From Tritrichomonas musculus (taxonomy: Eukaryota; Parabasalia; Tritrichomonadida; Tritrichomonadidae): a stretch of 64,000 bases of DNA. Positions within the stretch are counted from its first letter, which is position 1. The number at the start of each line of letters is the position of its first letter. Positions 42,333 through 53,196 of the stretch are shown here, one piece after another. Made by a program: the position numbers and the translations under genes. The notes below the pieces were generated by a model. The model saw only the letters and a program-made list of their open reading frames with translations, ran no database searches and was not told the DNA's origin. The stretch is from positions 1,798,001-1,862,000 of the forward strand of contig JAPFFF010000014.1 of NCBI GenBank assembly GCA_039105265.1. Direction: 5' to 3'.

Positions 42333-43163
42333 TAAAAAGACATTAAAAAATAATACTATTTATATTGAACACGATAAGGTTATTCAATCATAAACCATAT
42401 TAGCATATTCAAACCTATTCTATTATTCAATTTTTTAATCTATAATTTATTAATTATCATAATAATCGTTAAAATGATGATTAGAGAAATAAATTATTTA
42501 TAAAATTAATTACAATAAAAGAAAGAAAGAAATATTTTTACAAATAATATTAATTAATTAGGATGAATGCATATTTTAAAATTATATAAAAAATATTCAA
42601 TTATTTTTTTCAAAGAATAACTTAGTTTAATACATCAATTTTTTATTTTAAAAAATAAAATTAAAAATAATATCTTATAGTAATGTAATATTCTCTTTTG
42701 AAAAAGTGGACAAAATCATGATTGTTTTATCAAAAGTCATTTTATTCGTAAAAAAGAAATATGAAAAATACAATTAAATTTTGACATTATATTAAGTATT
42801 CATTTTGAAATAATATTAAATATTAATATTACAATTATATTTAAAAAAATATAATAGAATACCTACAAAATACTGAGATATAAAAGTTATACTTTTCAAT
42901 CTAAATTTTAATTTCAAAAAAAAAACCCCAAATGCTTATAATATAATGAAATTCATTTATTTTTAAAAGTGTATCTGATATTAAAACATCAATTTGATTT
43001 TTTCTCTCAAAAAACTTTTTTATTCATTTAATATTTGAATAGAAACAGGTTTTTTATAATTTTTATTTGGTCAACTTTTATGAGAATCATTTAAATTCAA
43101 TAATTAGATATTTTATTGATTTAATCTTTCATTTTATACGATTATTTTTTTACAACATTATAA
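42333..43163. other. Intergenic, no gene
   Basis: AT-rich DNA upstream of the kinase gene. TCATTT near 43127 could be an initiator 36 bases before the ATG. Confidence 0.4.
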
Positions 43164-44777
43164 ATGAGTTTGATTTTTGGCGGTCACTTTCGATTAAGAA
43201 GACGACTTGGCGAAGGAAGCTTTGGCGAAGTTTTTGAAGCAGAGGAAATCAAAACCCATGCAATTGTTGGTTTAAAGTTTGAACCAAAGCGTTCAAACTC
43301 TCCACAACTTGAACACGAATCCAGTGTTTACAAAGATTTACAGGATGGCGTAAATTTTCCACGTTTTTATGGATTTGAAACAGATGAAAAATTTAATTTT
43401 ATGTCAATGGAATTATTAGGGAAGTCACTTGATGAGCTTTTCCAAATATGCAATCGCAAATTCTCTTTGAAGACAGTTTTACAAATTATTGACCAAACGT
43501 TGAATGCAATTGAATTTGTTCATAAAATGCATTATATTTACTGTGACATAAAACCTAATAATTTTTTAATTGGGAAAGAAGATTCTGCAAATCAAATTTT
43601 CCTCATTGATTTTGGATTATCTAAAAAATATATTGACGAATCAACAGGTGAGCACGTTCCTTATAAAGAAGATCAATCCATCATTGGAACGGCTAGATAC
43701 GCATCGGCAAATGCACTTCTTGGAAATCAACAATCGCGAAAAGATGATATGATTGCTCTTGGTTATATGTGGATTTATTTCATGAAAGGAACTCTTCCAT
43801 GGATTGGCTTCGAAAGAGAAGATTTTGAAGCTAGAAGTCAAAATAGTTATAAATATGATGAAGTTATAAGTCTTAAAAAATATACAACACCAGAGAAGCT
43901 TTGTGAAGGCCTTCCAAACCAATTTGTAAAATATATTACAGCAGTTACCAATCTTGGCTATGATGAAGAACCAAAATATAGCGATTATAGATTAATGTTT
44001 AGAAAACTCTTTTTCTTATGCCAATTTAGTTATGATTATAAATATGACTGGACAGGAAATCCTCTTGTTGAGCCACCTCAGCACTCTCCTCGACATACAA
44101 ATTCCCTTCATTCTTCAAGACCTAAATCAACCAGAGATATCCCATCTTTTGCTCAACGTTTATGCCCAATTGCACCTTGCAATCCAACGCAAAGAAGTAT
44201 TAATCCACTTCCCATTGAAATTCGACATAAAAGACGTAATAGCATATCAAATACACATTCTAATGCAATTAATTTACATTCACCCCGAGGTGGTAACAGA
44301 CAATCTCAGAATCATAATACAAAAGAAAATCGCAAAACAAATTCACAAGTGGTTCACGCAAAAGAAGATGAAACTGAAAATGATCAACCAACTCAGACGA
44401 AAAATAAAACTTTGAAAATTAGATTACCAATTAGTCCAAATGATGATACTACTGAAGGAAAACCCGAAAAAGTACGAGTTTCACCTCCGATCCCTCGACC
44501 AAAAGGAAAAATCGCTCCTAGACAATCAAAAAGTATGGTTCCAACTAATTCACTAGCAAATGAATTTGAACAATTTGAAGCACAAGACAGAGAATCTAAT
44601 GCAACTGGACCAGCTAAACCTCCAAGCTTATTACAGACTAAAAATACTTCAAAAATGAATGGGCCAATTGTACCAATTATTCCAATTCCTAATAAGAATC
44701 GATCAAGCAAAACAAAAGTTATTTCACCAAGAAGAAGCGGATATAACACATGCGAAATATCACCTCTTGATATATAA
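43164..44777 (+). CDS. Casein kinase 1-like protein kinase, 537 aa
   Basis: Kinase domain at residues about 9-290. Motifs: glycine loop LGEGSFGEV (15-23), VGLKFEP with the ATP-binding Lys, catalytic loop IYCDIKPNNFLIG, DFGLSKKY, and the CK1-specific GTARYASANALLG in place of APE. The catalytic loop reads YCD rather than HRD, so both His and Arg are replaced while Asp is kept. CK1 enzymes normally have HRDIKPDN. The C-terminal 245 residues are a low-complexity Ser/Pro/Asn/Lys tail, with many SP and RXXS sites. Other regions are at family length. It is probably active since Asp, Lys and DFG are present. The ATG at 43164 gives a complete N-lobe. Confidence 0.92.
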   Translation: MSLIFGGHFRLRRRLGEGSFGEVFEAEEIKTHAIVGLKFEPKRSNSPQLEHESSVYKDLQDGVNFPRFYGFETDEKFNFMSMELLGKSLDELFQICNRKFSLKTVLQIIDQTLNAIEFVHKMHYIYCDIKPNNFLIGKEDSANQIFLIDFGLSKKYIDESTGEHVPYKEDQSIIGTARYASANALLGNQQSRKDDMIALGYMWIYFMKGTLPWIGFEREDFEARSQNSYKYDEVISLKKYTTPEKLCEGLPNQFVKYITAVTNLGYDEEPKYSDYRLMFRKLFFLCQFSYDYKYDWTGNPLVEPPQHSPRHTNSLHSSRPKSTRDIPSFAQRLCPIAPCNPTQRSINPLPIEIRHKRRNSISNTHSNAINLHSPRGGNRQSQNHNTKENRKTNSQVVHAKEDETENDQPTQTKNKTLKIRLPISPNDDTTEGKPEKVRVSPPIPRPKGKIAPRQSKSMVPTNSLANEFEQFEAQDRESNATGPAKPPSLLQTKNTSKMNGPIVPIIPIPNKNRSSKTKVISPRRSGYNTCEISPLDI

Positions 44778-44933
44778 CGTTTAACTATGTTATTATCATT
44801 CCATTTTTTTTTTAATCAGTTTTTTATGGATGTTATTTATAAAAATTTTAAAATTTTGAATTTGTTTACTATTCAAAATAAGATGTAAAGTATTTAAATA
44901 TTTTGACCTTTTCCCAAGGATAATTAAAAAAAA
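44778..44933. other. Short spacer before Prp19
   Basis: 156 bases of AT-rich DNA between the kinase stop and the Prp19 ATG, with no initiator match. Confidence 0.4.
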
Positions 44934-46412
44934 ATGCTCACTTGTGAGCTCTCTGGTCAAGTTGTTGTTCACCCAGTAATCACATCATGCCATCATGTTT
45001 TTGAGAGGAAACTTATTGAAGATTATATTTCAAATTCTGGTAGTTGCCCAAAATGCAACTCTCCATTAACAACTCAAGATTTATATGATATTAATATAAC
45101 ACCGCTTGATACTTATCCCGCTACTATTAGAGCTCCTTCATTTAGCTCTCTTCTTTCATCACTTCAAAATGAATGGGATTCAGTTCAAGAAGAGCTTTTC
45201 AATCTGAGATCAAAGTTAGCATCAACACAAAGAGAACTTGCACAAGCTCTTTACGAAAATGATGCCGCAAAACGCGTTATTGCTCGTCTTCTCTCTGAAA
45301 AAGGTATTGCAATACCTACAAACATAGCAAACGCTTCTATACCACAAAACCAAAACTCTGGCGCAAAACAACAATCAAATCTCGCAACATACTTTAGAAA
45401 AGAAGCCAAAATCATTAGCAAACGTAACAAAGGAAAAGAAAGTCAATACGCAAACGATTCAATATCAATATTCAACGCTTTTACTCAATTTGGGATATCA
45501 AGACAAGAGCGTATTCTCAATGGCGAATCAACCCTTTCGGCAATTGACAGATATCCTCATTCAGAGATTCTGATTGGTGCTGATAATGGGCTAGTTTTGG
45601 GAATAGACCCCCGTCATGGAATGTCACATGAATATGCTTCATTTGATAATAGAGTCGTTTCTATTGCATCAAATGCTCGATATACTCATTTCATTGCTGC
45701 TGATAGAAATGGAAATATAAAAATATGCGCTATTGCAAGTGAAGTTAACAATAATAATTCCAGTAACCTTGCATTAAACGAAATTCGGATTAGCACACAA
45801 AGACCAATTTCATCTGCATTATTCCATCCAAAAGAAGAGCACGTTATTGTATGCTATGAAGATGGCGTTATAGAGATATTTGTTATTAATGATTCAAATC
45901 CAGAGCATTCATCGCTTGATTCCTTCTTAACTTTCGATACCGAAGTTCCAATTACGATGGCAGAAATACACTCAGATGGCCTTTACATTGTTACAGCAAA
46001 TAATTCTTCCAACAAACTCTATGTATTTGATGTAGCAAACAAGAGATTAGCCTCTGAATTTTACATGCCTAGCGAAATAACATCAATAGCTCTTCCTCGC
46101 AACAATAGCAGATTTATGGCCGCTGGATGCTCATCATGTGCCAGAATTTGGGACTTAACGACTCTCGCAACTGTCGCAGAAATTCCAATTAATTGCACTA
46201 ATCTTGAATTTGATTCAACTGGATTCATAATTGCAATCATCACTGAGGATGGTACGCAATGCAAATTCGTAAGATTAAATGAATCTGGTCAAGTTGACAG
46301 CGAAACTCATTCAATCGATATAAACAATTCCTCAAAAATTGGGAAATTTTCGTCAAATGGAAACTATTTCGCAATGATAGGTGATCATGATTGTATTAAT
46401 TTTATTTCATAG
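44934..46412 (+). CDS. PRP19: Prp19-like U-box E3 ligase of the spliceosome, 492 aa
   Basis: Prp19 is the tetrameric ubiquitin ligase of the NineTeen complex needed for spliceosome activation. Residues 1-58 form the U-box: MLTCELSGQVVVHPVITSCH, then HVFERKLIEDYI, GSCP and C, matching Prp19 almost word for word. A Prp19-type coiled coil follows, with YPATIRAPSFSSLLSSLQNE and RELAQALYENDAAKRVIARL near residues 62-125. After a linker, WD40-like blades run from about residue 195 to the end. Total length matches family members (about 500). The domain order and the near-identical N-terminus make the call firm. No WD blade looks missing, though several are divergent. Trichomonads have few introns but keep a spliceosome. 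Confidence 0.95.
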   Translation: MLTCELSGQVVVHPVITSCHHVFERKLIEDYISNSGSCPKCNSPLTTQDLYDINITPLDTYPATIRAPSFSSLLSSLQNEWDSVQEELFNLRSKLASTQRELAQALYENDAAKRVIARLLSEKGIAIPTNIANASIPQNQNSGAKQQSNLATYFRKEAKIISKRNKGKESQYANDSISIFNAFTQFGISRQERILNGESTLSAIDRYPHSEILIGADNGLVLGIDPRHGMSHEYASFDNRVVSIASNARYTHFIAADRNGNIKICAIASEVNNNNSSNLALNEIRISTQRPISSALFHPKEEHVIVCYEDGVIEIFVINDSNPEHSSLDSFLTFDTEVPITMAEIHSDGLYIVTANNSSNKLYVFDVANKRLASEFYMPSEITSIALPRNNSRFMAAGCSSCARIWDLTTLATVAEIPINCTNLEFDSTGFIIAIITEDGTQCKFVRLNESGQVDSETHSIDINNSSKIGKFSSNGNYFAMIGDHDCINFIS

Positions 46413-46869
46413 CAAGAATAAGTTTATATATAATAAATGTATACATTTATTTATAAAGAATATTTCTTGTTTTATTTAAAATATTTTCATTTGATGAATT
46501 TGTTTAATTGAATAATTATTATATATATATAATCTCTTTTATTAAATGTATTTAAATATCATCGATTTAATTTTATGCGATTCAATACAAAATACAAGAT
46601 GAATAAACATTTTAATGACATAATATATTATAATCAGCATTTTTTATATATTTCCTTTTTGATCAATTTGTTAGAATTATAATGACTAAAAAATTATAAT
46701 TAAAAAATATGTCATAATACGCTATAAAAATAATTACTATACTTATTGATTTTATCTTATATAGATAGATATAAAAAATTTTTTTTGCCAAAAAATTGAA
46801 TATTCATTTATTTCCAACATTATTGTAATTTCAAAAATATAACCACATTTCTATGAGTTATGACATAAA
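46413..46869. other. Intergenic, no gene
   Basis: AT-rich spacer, nothing recognised. Confidence 0.4.
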
Positions 46870-47379
46870 ATGTATTATTACCAAAATTCAAGATCTTGCA
46901 ATTTTCGTTTTATAATACAGATTGCTTGCATCATTGTTGGCGTTTTCGGTATCATTGCTGCAATTGTTATAATGGCTAAATACGCTCACGGCTTTTTCCC
47001 TATCATCAGATCATTAATCACTCTTCTTTTATGCGTTGCATTAATTTGTGTCGAAGTATATCTTTTCCCATTCGTCAAATATTTTGGATTTATTATAAAA
47101 ACAGGCGGGAAAGCACTCTCTTATCTATTCATTGGAGGATGCTTATTTGCAAATAGTGGATTTCCACTTTTTTGCGCAATTTTATACTGGATTCTTGCAG
47201 TGGCATTCGGAATTATGGCTTTTTTGGTTCCTAACTTAGCCCTTCCATTACTTCAAGGTGGTTACAAAGATGGTGAACTTCCAGATCTGTCTCTTACAGC
47301 ATCAGAATTGTATCAAGGACAGGACAACCAACAATACAAAAGTATACTCCATCAAGATATTGCAGAAGAAGTTCAATAA
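46870..47379 (+). CDS. Four-TM protein, COPI-associated/Tvp15-like, 169 aa
   Basis: Four hydrophobic segments: residues about 14-36, 42-62, 72-92 and 97-120. The arrangement, with small GxxG-like stretches (GKALSYLFIGG near residue 77) and a hydrophilic C-tail of 45 residues, recalls the COPI-associated/Tvp15 family of Golgi membrane proteins. This is pattern recognition, not a motif match. The C-tail (GYKDGELPDLSLTASELYQG) could carry a sorting signal: YQGQ and YKSI are tyrosine-based candidates. No signal peptide; TM1 would anchor. Confidence 0.55.
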   Translation: MYYYQNSRSCNFRFIIQIACIIVGVFGIIAAIVIMAKYAHGFFPIIRSLITLLLCVALICVEVYLFPFVKYFGFIIKTGGKALSYLFIGGCLFANSGFPLFCAILYWILAVAFGIMAFLVPNLALPLLQGGYKDGELPDLSLTASELYQGQDNQQYKSILHQDIAEEVQ

Positions 47380-47658
47380 ATATTTTTTAATATTAATTTC
47401 ATTTATTTTTTAATAAAAAAATTTTTTTTATTATTTTTGTTTTTATTATTATTAATAGTGGAAGATGATTGGCATATTGATCTTATGCAGCATGTTAGTT
47501 CTCCCTTAAGAATGATAACTAATCAATATGATAAATGAAAATACAAAAAAATATTATTTTTAATTAGTAATTCATCAATTTATAAAAAATGTATATAAAT
47601 ATAAATATAAATATATATATATATAGATAAGAAGCAAATGCTGATTTTCAGGAATTAT

Positions 47659-48483
47659 CTAATTATTAATGCTTTCAGTATTCAACATAAAAGGTTTAAG
47701 AGACTCAAGTGCATCTGGAATAGAATTGGATAAAGAAATGAAACTATCGGTATCAACGTCAGCTTTAACTAAAGTTGCCCAAAAATTTTCATTTTCTGGT
47801 AAAGTAGAATAAGATGAAAGCGGTATATATGAAAGTGCACCTTGAATTGAGGCTGCAGCGAGAACATCAGGTCTGATTTGTGGATTATTTAAAACAACCA
47901 TTAAGGATATCATAAAGTGAATTGCTCTTCCTCTCATCTTACGAAAATTATCGAGTTCTTTTTCTGATTGTTTTACAGATTCTTTTCGCATTATTTGACC
48001 CCATTGTTGAAAGTATACAAAAGGAAAATCTTCACATGAAAGTAGATTCCATCCAATATACGTAAGAAAATATAGCTCTGCCCTTAGAATTTCTGATTTG
48101 AATTGCTGAACTCTCAATTCATCACCCCCAGCAAAGAGAGTTGATTCACCGAGAATCCTTTGCTGATCTTGCGTATATTTTTCGACAATATCAAAATTAA
48201 TTCTGATAAAATCATCAAGTTTATATATAAAAAAAAATTGCTTTGAAGTAACAAGTTCAGAAACAACAACTAATGTAAATAAATCTTTTTCTGGCTCCTT
48301 TTTACCTTTTACCAATATGTCTTTGTTGTTGAAAAAACGCAAAAGATATGTAAATGCAGTTGTTAAAAATGGAGATAAACCAAATCCATCGATTTTGTTT
48401 ATAGATTTTGCAAAATCATAGAGAAGATTCCAAGCCAAAACTCTATGCTCCAGAGTAAAATAAGGAGGATCGTTTTGTTCCAT
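47659..48483 (-). CDS. Cyclin-like protein, 274 aa
   Basis: Helical pattern of a cyclin fold. The first box starts RVLAWNLLYDFAKSI and continues to AFTYLLRFFN (like AVNYLDRFL). Later comes EILRAELYFLTYIGWNLL, which matches the cyclin signature E...E..IL..L.W.L. A second box is suggested by PDVLAAASIQGALSYIP (like PS.IAAAAI). The classical MRAIL motif is absent. This could be a CDK-binding cyclin of unusual type or another cyclin-fold protein. The ATG at 48483 opens the frame. Confidence 0.6.
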   Translation of the reverse strand: MEQNDPPYFTLEHRVLAWNLLYDFAKSINKIDGFGLSPFLTTAFTYLLRFFNNKDILVKGKKEPEKDLFTLVVVSELVTSKQFFFIYKLDDFIRINFDIVEKYTQDQQRILGESTLFAGGDELRVQQFKSEILRAELYFLTYIGWNLLSCEDFPFVYFQQWGQIMRKESVKQSEKELDNFRKMRGRAIHFMISLMVVLNNPQIRPDVLAAASIQGALSYIPLSSYSTLPENENFWATLVKADVDTDSFISLSNSIPDALESLKPFMLNTESINN

Positions 48484-48821
48484 ATTTATTTTAACAATTT
48501 AAAATTTTTGAAATTTTTCATGTAAAGTATTGAAACTTAAAATGTATAGATTTCATGATGCATTTCTTATCTGCTTTTCAACTTCTTTGGTAAACAGCCG
48601 AGGGAGCTTCTAAAGGTAATTTATTAGAGATTTCATATAGATTCTAATGGTCAAAAGCAATTATTACATCTTATCAAAAAATTCAATTTTTTTTTTCTCA
48701 TAAAAAGTTAACGGCAATTATAATTTTTATTTAAAAAGTGATTGCATTGAATTTTTTATATAAAACAATAGAATTGAAAATTTTTTCAAAAAGTTTTCTG
48801 AAAAAAATTTCAAAATTTTGA
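48484..48821. other. Divergent intergenic region
   Basis: 338 bases between two divergent genes; must contain both promoters. TCATGATGC near 48554 is a possible initiator context. Nothing firm. Confidence 0.35.
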
Positions 48822-49889
48822 ATGTCTAATGAATTTATAATCCTTCCTCTTGCAAGTCCTAATTTCGATCGTGAGGAAATAGATATAAATGAAATCAGAA
48901 GACTTTGCTCACTCGGACTTGATGGTTATCCTGCGGAAGATCGTGCTGTTGCATGGCTATGCTTGCTCAATATATATCCAAAAGATCCAACAAACTGGCC
49001 AGTAGTTCGTCAAGAAATTCATAAATCATATTGGGAATTTGTGAAAGACAATGGCCTTGAAAATTGGCATAATAAAAATTTACCAAATCAAATGTCAAGT
49101 GCTGATTTTCAACTTAAAAACAATAAATTGATGGCAATCGTACATGGTGATATTGTTAGAACAGGGAGAACAATTTTTTTACTTCCACCTGACGCTATTC
49201 CATCAGATACACCTCCTGCAGACGATGATATTTTTATGTATCAATATGGACGTCATGCTCGTCGTTTAGAAAGAGTTCTTTACACATTTGCTTCATTGAA
49301 TGTTGGATTAGGCTATATGCAAGGATTTAACGAACTAATAATTCCATTTTATTATGTTTTTATTTCTGCCCTTCCATTTTTTAATAACGATATGGACTTA
49401 CTCGAGAGTTTTACGTTCCAGTCACTTCAAGTGCTACTAACAGAATCACCTTTACACGAATTATATACAACAACAGATAAATCTTCTATAATTATGCATA
49501 GACTTGATGAGTTTAGCAAACTAGTAGAAAAATTTTTACCTGATGTCTCAAAAGTTCTTGAATCATTAAATATTCATCCTGTTCTTTATAGCTTTCGATG
49601 GTTTAATCTATTATTTTGCCAAGAGTATGAATTACCAAATTTAATTTCTATATGGGACAGCTTGTTTTCTCACTTTGACCGTTTGGTTGATTTCGTTTTT
49701 TACGTGGGACTTGGACATTTGAATGAAATTCAAAGTTCAATTGTTCCAAATAATTATCCTTTAACAATTACAGCGTTACAATCAATGCCACAACACCCAG
49801 ATCCTAAGCGTCTTTTAATTTATGCAAATCAATGTTGGAATGAAGATAATAATCATACCAAGAAAAGATGGCTATTTTCTCGAAAATGA
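48822..49889 (+). CDS. TBC-domain Rab GTPase-activating protein (TBC1D13-like), 355 aa
   Basis: TBC proteins speed GTP hydrolysis by Rabs using an Arg finger and a Gln finger. Both are seen: IVHGDIVRT (motif I..D..R, about residue 107) and GLGYMQGFNEL (motif Y.QG, about residue 165). The N-terminus LDGYPAEDRAVAWLCLLNIY matches the family's G.P...R...W..LL block. The insert TIFLLPPDA... and the ARRLERVLYTFASLN helix agree with the TBC1D13-type. Further C-terminal, FRWFNLLFCQEYELPNLISI corresponds to the conserved RW..LL..EF. Length, 355, is nearly all TBC. The Rab target cannot be read from sequence. Confidence 0.93.
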   Translation: MSNEFIILPLASPNFDREEIDINEIRRLCSLGLDGYPAEDRAVAWLCLLNIYPKDPTNWPVVRQEIHKSYWEFVKDNGLENWHNKNLPNQMSSADFQLKNNKLMAIVHGDIVRTGRTIFLLPPDAIPSDTPPADDDIFMYQYGRHARRLERVLYTFASLNVGLGYMQGFNELIIPFYYVFISALPFFNNDMDLLESFTFQSLQVLLTESPLHELYTTTDKSSIIMHRLDEFSKLVEKFLPDVSKVLESLNIHPVLYSFRWFNLLFCQEYELPNLISIWDSLFSHFDRLVDFVFYVGLGHLNEIQSSIVPNNYPLTITALQSMPQHPDPKRLLIYANQCWNEDNNHTKKRWLFSRK

Positions 49890-50944
49890 TGTAAAGCATC
49901 CTTATCGTTAAATTCTGTGATATATTAATATTATGGACTTTTTTACGAAATTAATTAATTTTACAAACATATAGTAATAAAATTCGTTTGATATTTCAAA
50001 TGAAAATGAAAATAAGAGTTGTTAATATTATTAGTTAATTTCAGCAATACATTAGCATATCCTAATTAATTACAAATTTTTTTTTTTTTTGATGAAGAGA
50101 TGAATTTTTAAATTCATTGCATTTTCCAGTTTAAATAAATAAAACACTTAAAAACAGTATAATTTCATCAACACATTTATATATACACTTTAAAGATTTA
50201 TATTCATGAAAGAGGTATATCAATCATGATGCTATGGCTAAAATTGTCTATAATTTTGATATTTATTTGGATATCGAATAATGATATAATTCAATTTTCA
50301 TGTATCTAATATTTTGGATTTCATAAAAATCCTATTCTTGAAAAATTCAATATGTTCAGAAAAAAACATTCATTTTTCTTATGCTTAATCCAACATTATT
50401 GTCGAGCTGGCAAATATCGAATGCGTACATATCGTTAAAAAATGCAATGGTCGTATTGCTCCTAAAAAAGTCTTTTGTCTCTCTAGAGCGTTTGGACTTC
50501 ACATATGTATTCACAATATTCATTTTTCTGTAGATATTTTTAATATCATCATATGTTTTTTATTATTGAATTATACATCTATTTTAATCATAATAATAAT
50601 ATATTTAACGTAGGATTTTGAGGAATAACTAATTAATTTTTTCACTTTTTCTTTCATTTTTAAACTTTTTGTTTTGATGTATTGAAAATTGTTTTTATTA
50701 CTTTTCATAATTCTTATTTCTTGTTCCTTCTTGTAGAAATGAAAATTATAATATCAAGTAGGATTATCATTATTTCTTCTATTTGATTTTGTATGACAGA
50801 GGCTGAGACTGCGAAATTTTAAATGAACTTTTTTAGGAATAATAATCAACAAAATTAAAAATAAATTAAAAATATAGTATTATGGTGTTGCTACCTTTTC
50901 ATATCATATACTTTTTTTCAGATTTAATCAAAAAAAATTGAAAT
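49890..50944. other. Intergenic with a possible coding relic
   Basis: Mostly AT-rich non-coding DNA. Near 50398-50515 a plus-strand frame reads VELANIECVHIVKKCNGRIA and continues about 15 more residues before becoming low-complexity. Composition there is more balanced than around it. No start codon; unrecognised. Confidence 0.3.
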
Positions 50945-51930
50945 TGTAAAGGAGACGGAAAAAAGTGTATAAACTTTAATTTTTTCTCCTCATCTGATTA
51001 AAATTACTGAACGCTAATTTTTTTACAACTTCTTAACACTTTGATAAATAATATATTGGATTTTCGTCGAGTTTCATAAAGTATTTATAGCAAAACCATG
51101 ATATTATATGTTTCTGATAAAAACGGTTTAAGGTCAAATAATTGTAGAAAACGATAGCTTAATATTTGAGAAAGATGAGGATTATTCATGACGAAATTCA
51201 GTGAAAATGGAATATATTATTCATCAAAGTGTTGAGAAGCTATAAAAAAAATAGTGTTTAAAAATTTTAACCAGATAGGGAGAAAAAGTTAAAGTTAATC
51301 TTTACTTTTTTTACATCACATTTTTATTAACGTAACATTTTAACGTAACTTTAATATAAAATCAAAAATTTTGATGTAAATCAGTTATTTATGTTTAAAA
51401 CAATATTTTTATTCATAATCTAAAGATAAAAACTATTTTTCATTAACTCTTGCTAATTTTGGTCAAAAAACCATGTTATCGCAGATGATTCTATCTGATA
51501 GATATAATTAGAAGCAAAATATCATAGAAAAAAAGGTTTTGTACGTCGGTACTATTATAAAATAATTCAAATGCATCGAATAAATAAATCAAAACGATTT
51601 AGCCAATCATAATAAGTCGAAATAAAATCAGAATTTTTTAATAAATATAAAGTGCCATTTTACACCATCAAAAGAATGATCAAAGAAATATCAAAGTTTT
51701 AATAATTTATTAGCAATAATAACTGAATAAAAATTATTTCTGCTTTATATTCATGCTTTTTTTGTTTTAATTGATTAAATTTTTGAAGATAAAGATATTT
51801 TTCAAATAAAAAAATTAACGGAAAATTACATATGTATTTACATATGTAATTTCTATCGTCCTGTGTAATTACATTGTATATACAAAAAGTAAAGATTAGT
51901 TAAAGTTTACACTTTTTTCCGAAGTTTACA
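50945..51930. mobile_element. ~1-kb complex foldback cluster
   Basis: Left GGAAAAAAGTGTATAAACTT (near 50957) matches the complemented right GGAAAAAAGTGTAAACTTTA (near 51900). A second inverted pair of about 110 bp lies inside: around 50970-51080 against 51190-51300 (AACACTTTGATAAATAATAT and complement), roughly 75-80% identical. Several layers of insertion or a degenerate foldback element are implied. No reading frame. Confidence 0.6.
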
Positions 51931-52045
51931 CATATCTTTTTTTCTACGTTATAAATATAATTATATAAATATATATAATATTGAGTTTAATTTTGAAAAA
52001 ATATAATATAATAATTAAATATAATGAAATAATAAAAAATAATCT

Positions 52046-52826
52046 TATAGTTTGACGATAAACCGGTCGACATCACGAAAAACTGGTCGATATTATCAAC
52101 TTTTTCATTAAACTCATAGAAATACTCGGAATACTTTTCTATGCTTATTAGGCTGGTTAATAAAAATTGAAAAGCTCTATGAATTCATTCAATTTTTGAA
52201 GCAAATCTTACAAATTTAAATGGAAAACTTTTTTAAAGACCAGAATTCAATATCACTAACTTTTTTAAAGACGACGATCATTTTTATTCAATCAGATATA
52301 AATCCTTTATTTTATATAGATGAAGATATATGATTTTTGCAAAATAAAATTTTATAACCATTAAAATATTTATTTCCTTTTGCAACATTACTAGTTGAAA
52401 ATGTTTCTTTACAGTTTTCACAAACTTATAAGACAAAATACTTTCTTTTATCATTGGTTAATTCGTTATTAAAAATATAATTATTAAATATGTATTTATC
52501 TTCTGCCATCACTGTTTTCATTTTAGAAAAATGGTATTCTAATATTTGTAAATATATTCTATTTTTCAATTGTAGATATTTTTTTTTTTTTGAGAAGAAA
52601 AATTTGATAAAACTCATAGAAACGGCCAGCCTAATGCTTATTATAAAATTTTAAAAAATTTTTAGAACTTTTTAAAAAGATATTTGAGTTATATTTGAGA
52701 GCCTTTTCAATATCATTTTTCATTCAATTTTGAACATCTTTATGAAATATTTGAGTGTGATTTTATGAAAAAGTTTACGATATCGACCAGTTTTTCTGAT
52801 GTTTACTCGTTTATCGTCTTACTATA
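52046..52826. mobile_element. Older MITE, host of a nested insertion
   Basis: Left end TATAGTTTGACGATAAACCG and complemented right end TATAGTAAGACGATAAACGA; matches continue through GAAAAACTGGTCGATAT to about 60 bp. Removing the nested element leaves about 288 bp, a usual MITE size. TA-rich edges prevent assigning a target duplication. Confidence 0.75.
52149..52633. mobile_element. Nested 485-bp MITE with 8-bp target duplication
   Basis: Ends are TAGGCTGG on the left and CCAGCCTA on the right, with imperfect continuation. They are flanked by the direct repeat ATGCTTAT (52141-52148 and 52634-52641); the next base, T, is shared too and would make it 9. The insertion lies inside the older MITE. 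A 63-codon minus frame at 52426-52617, with a CENC-like phrase beyond it, is not a convincing gene. Confidence 0.85.
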
Positions 52827-53196
52827 CATGATTATTTAATATTGAGACCCTCGCACGATTTCTATATGATCATTGAAAAAAATTCAATTAGACTATCTAT
52901 AGAAAAAACAAATTTGAGGAAAAACTCGAAACTCAACAGAAGAAACGAATCAGATTTGGTAGAATTTTATTAATGGATGCTTTAATAATCTAAATCCTAA
53001 ATTATGAGTTTCGCTTATTGTTCATTCTTGGTTGACACACTTAGAAAACGTTAAAAATTTTGGGTAACTTATTTTTAGGCAATCAGTATATATGAATAAA
53101 TGTCATACGCCTTTATAAATAAACCTAAAAACATTTGAGTGGATTTTTTTGGTTGATAGATATAAAAATGAATAAGCTTTTTCAATAATAAAATTT

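Noticed and set aside
52426..52617. 63-codon minus-strand frame and a nearby CENC phrase as a zinc protein
   Set aside because: It is within a MITE, short, and followed by stops; a zinc site could not be completed.
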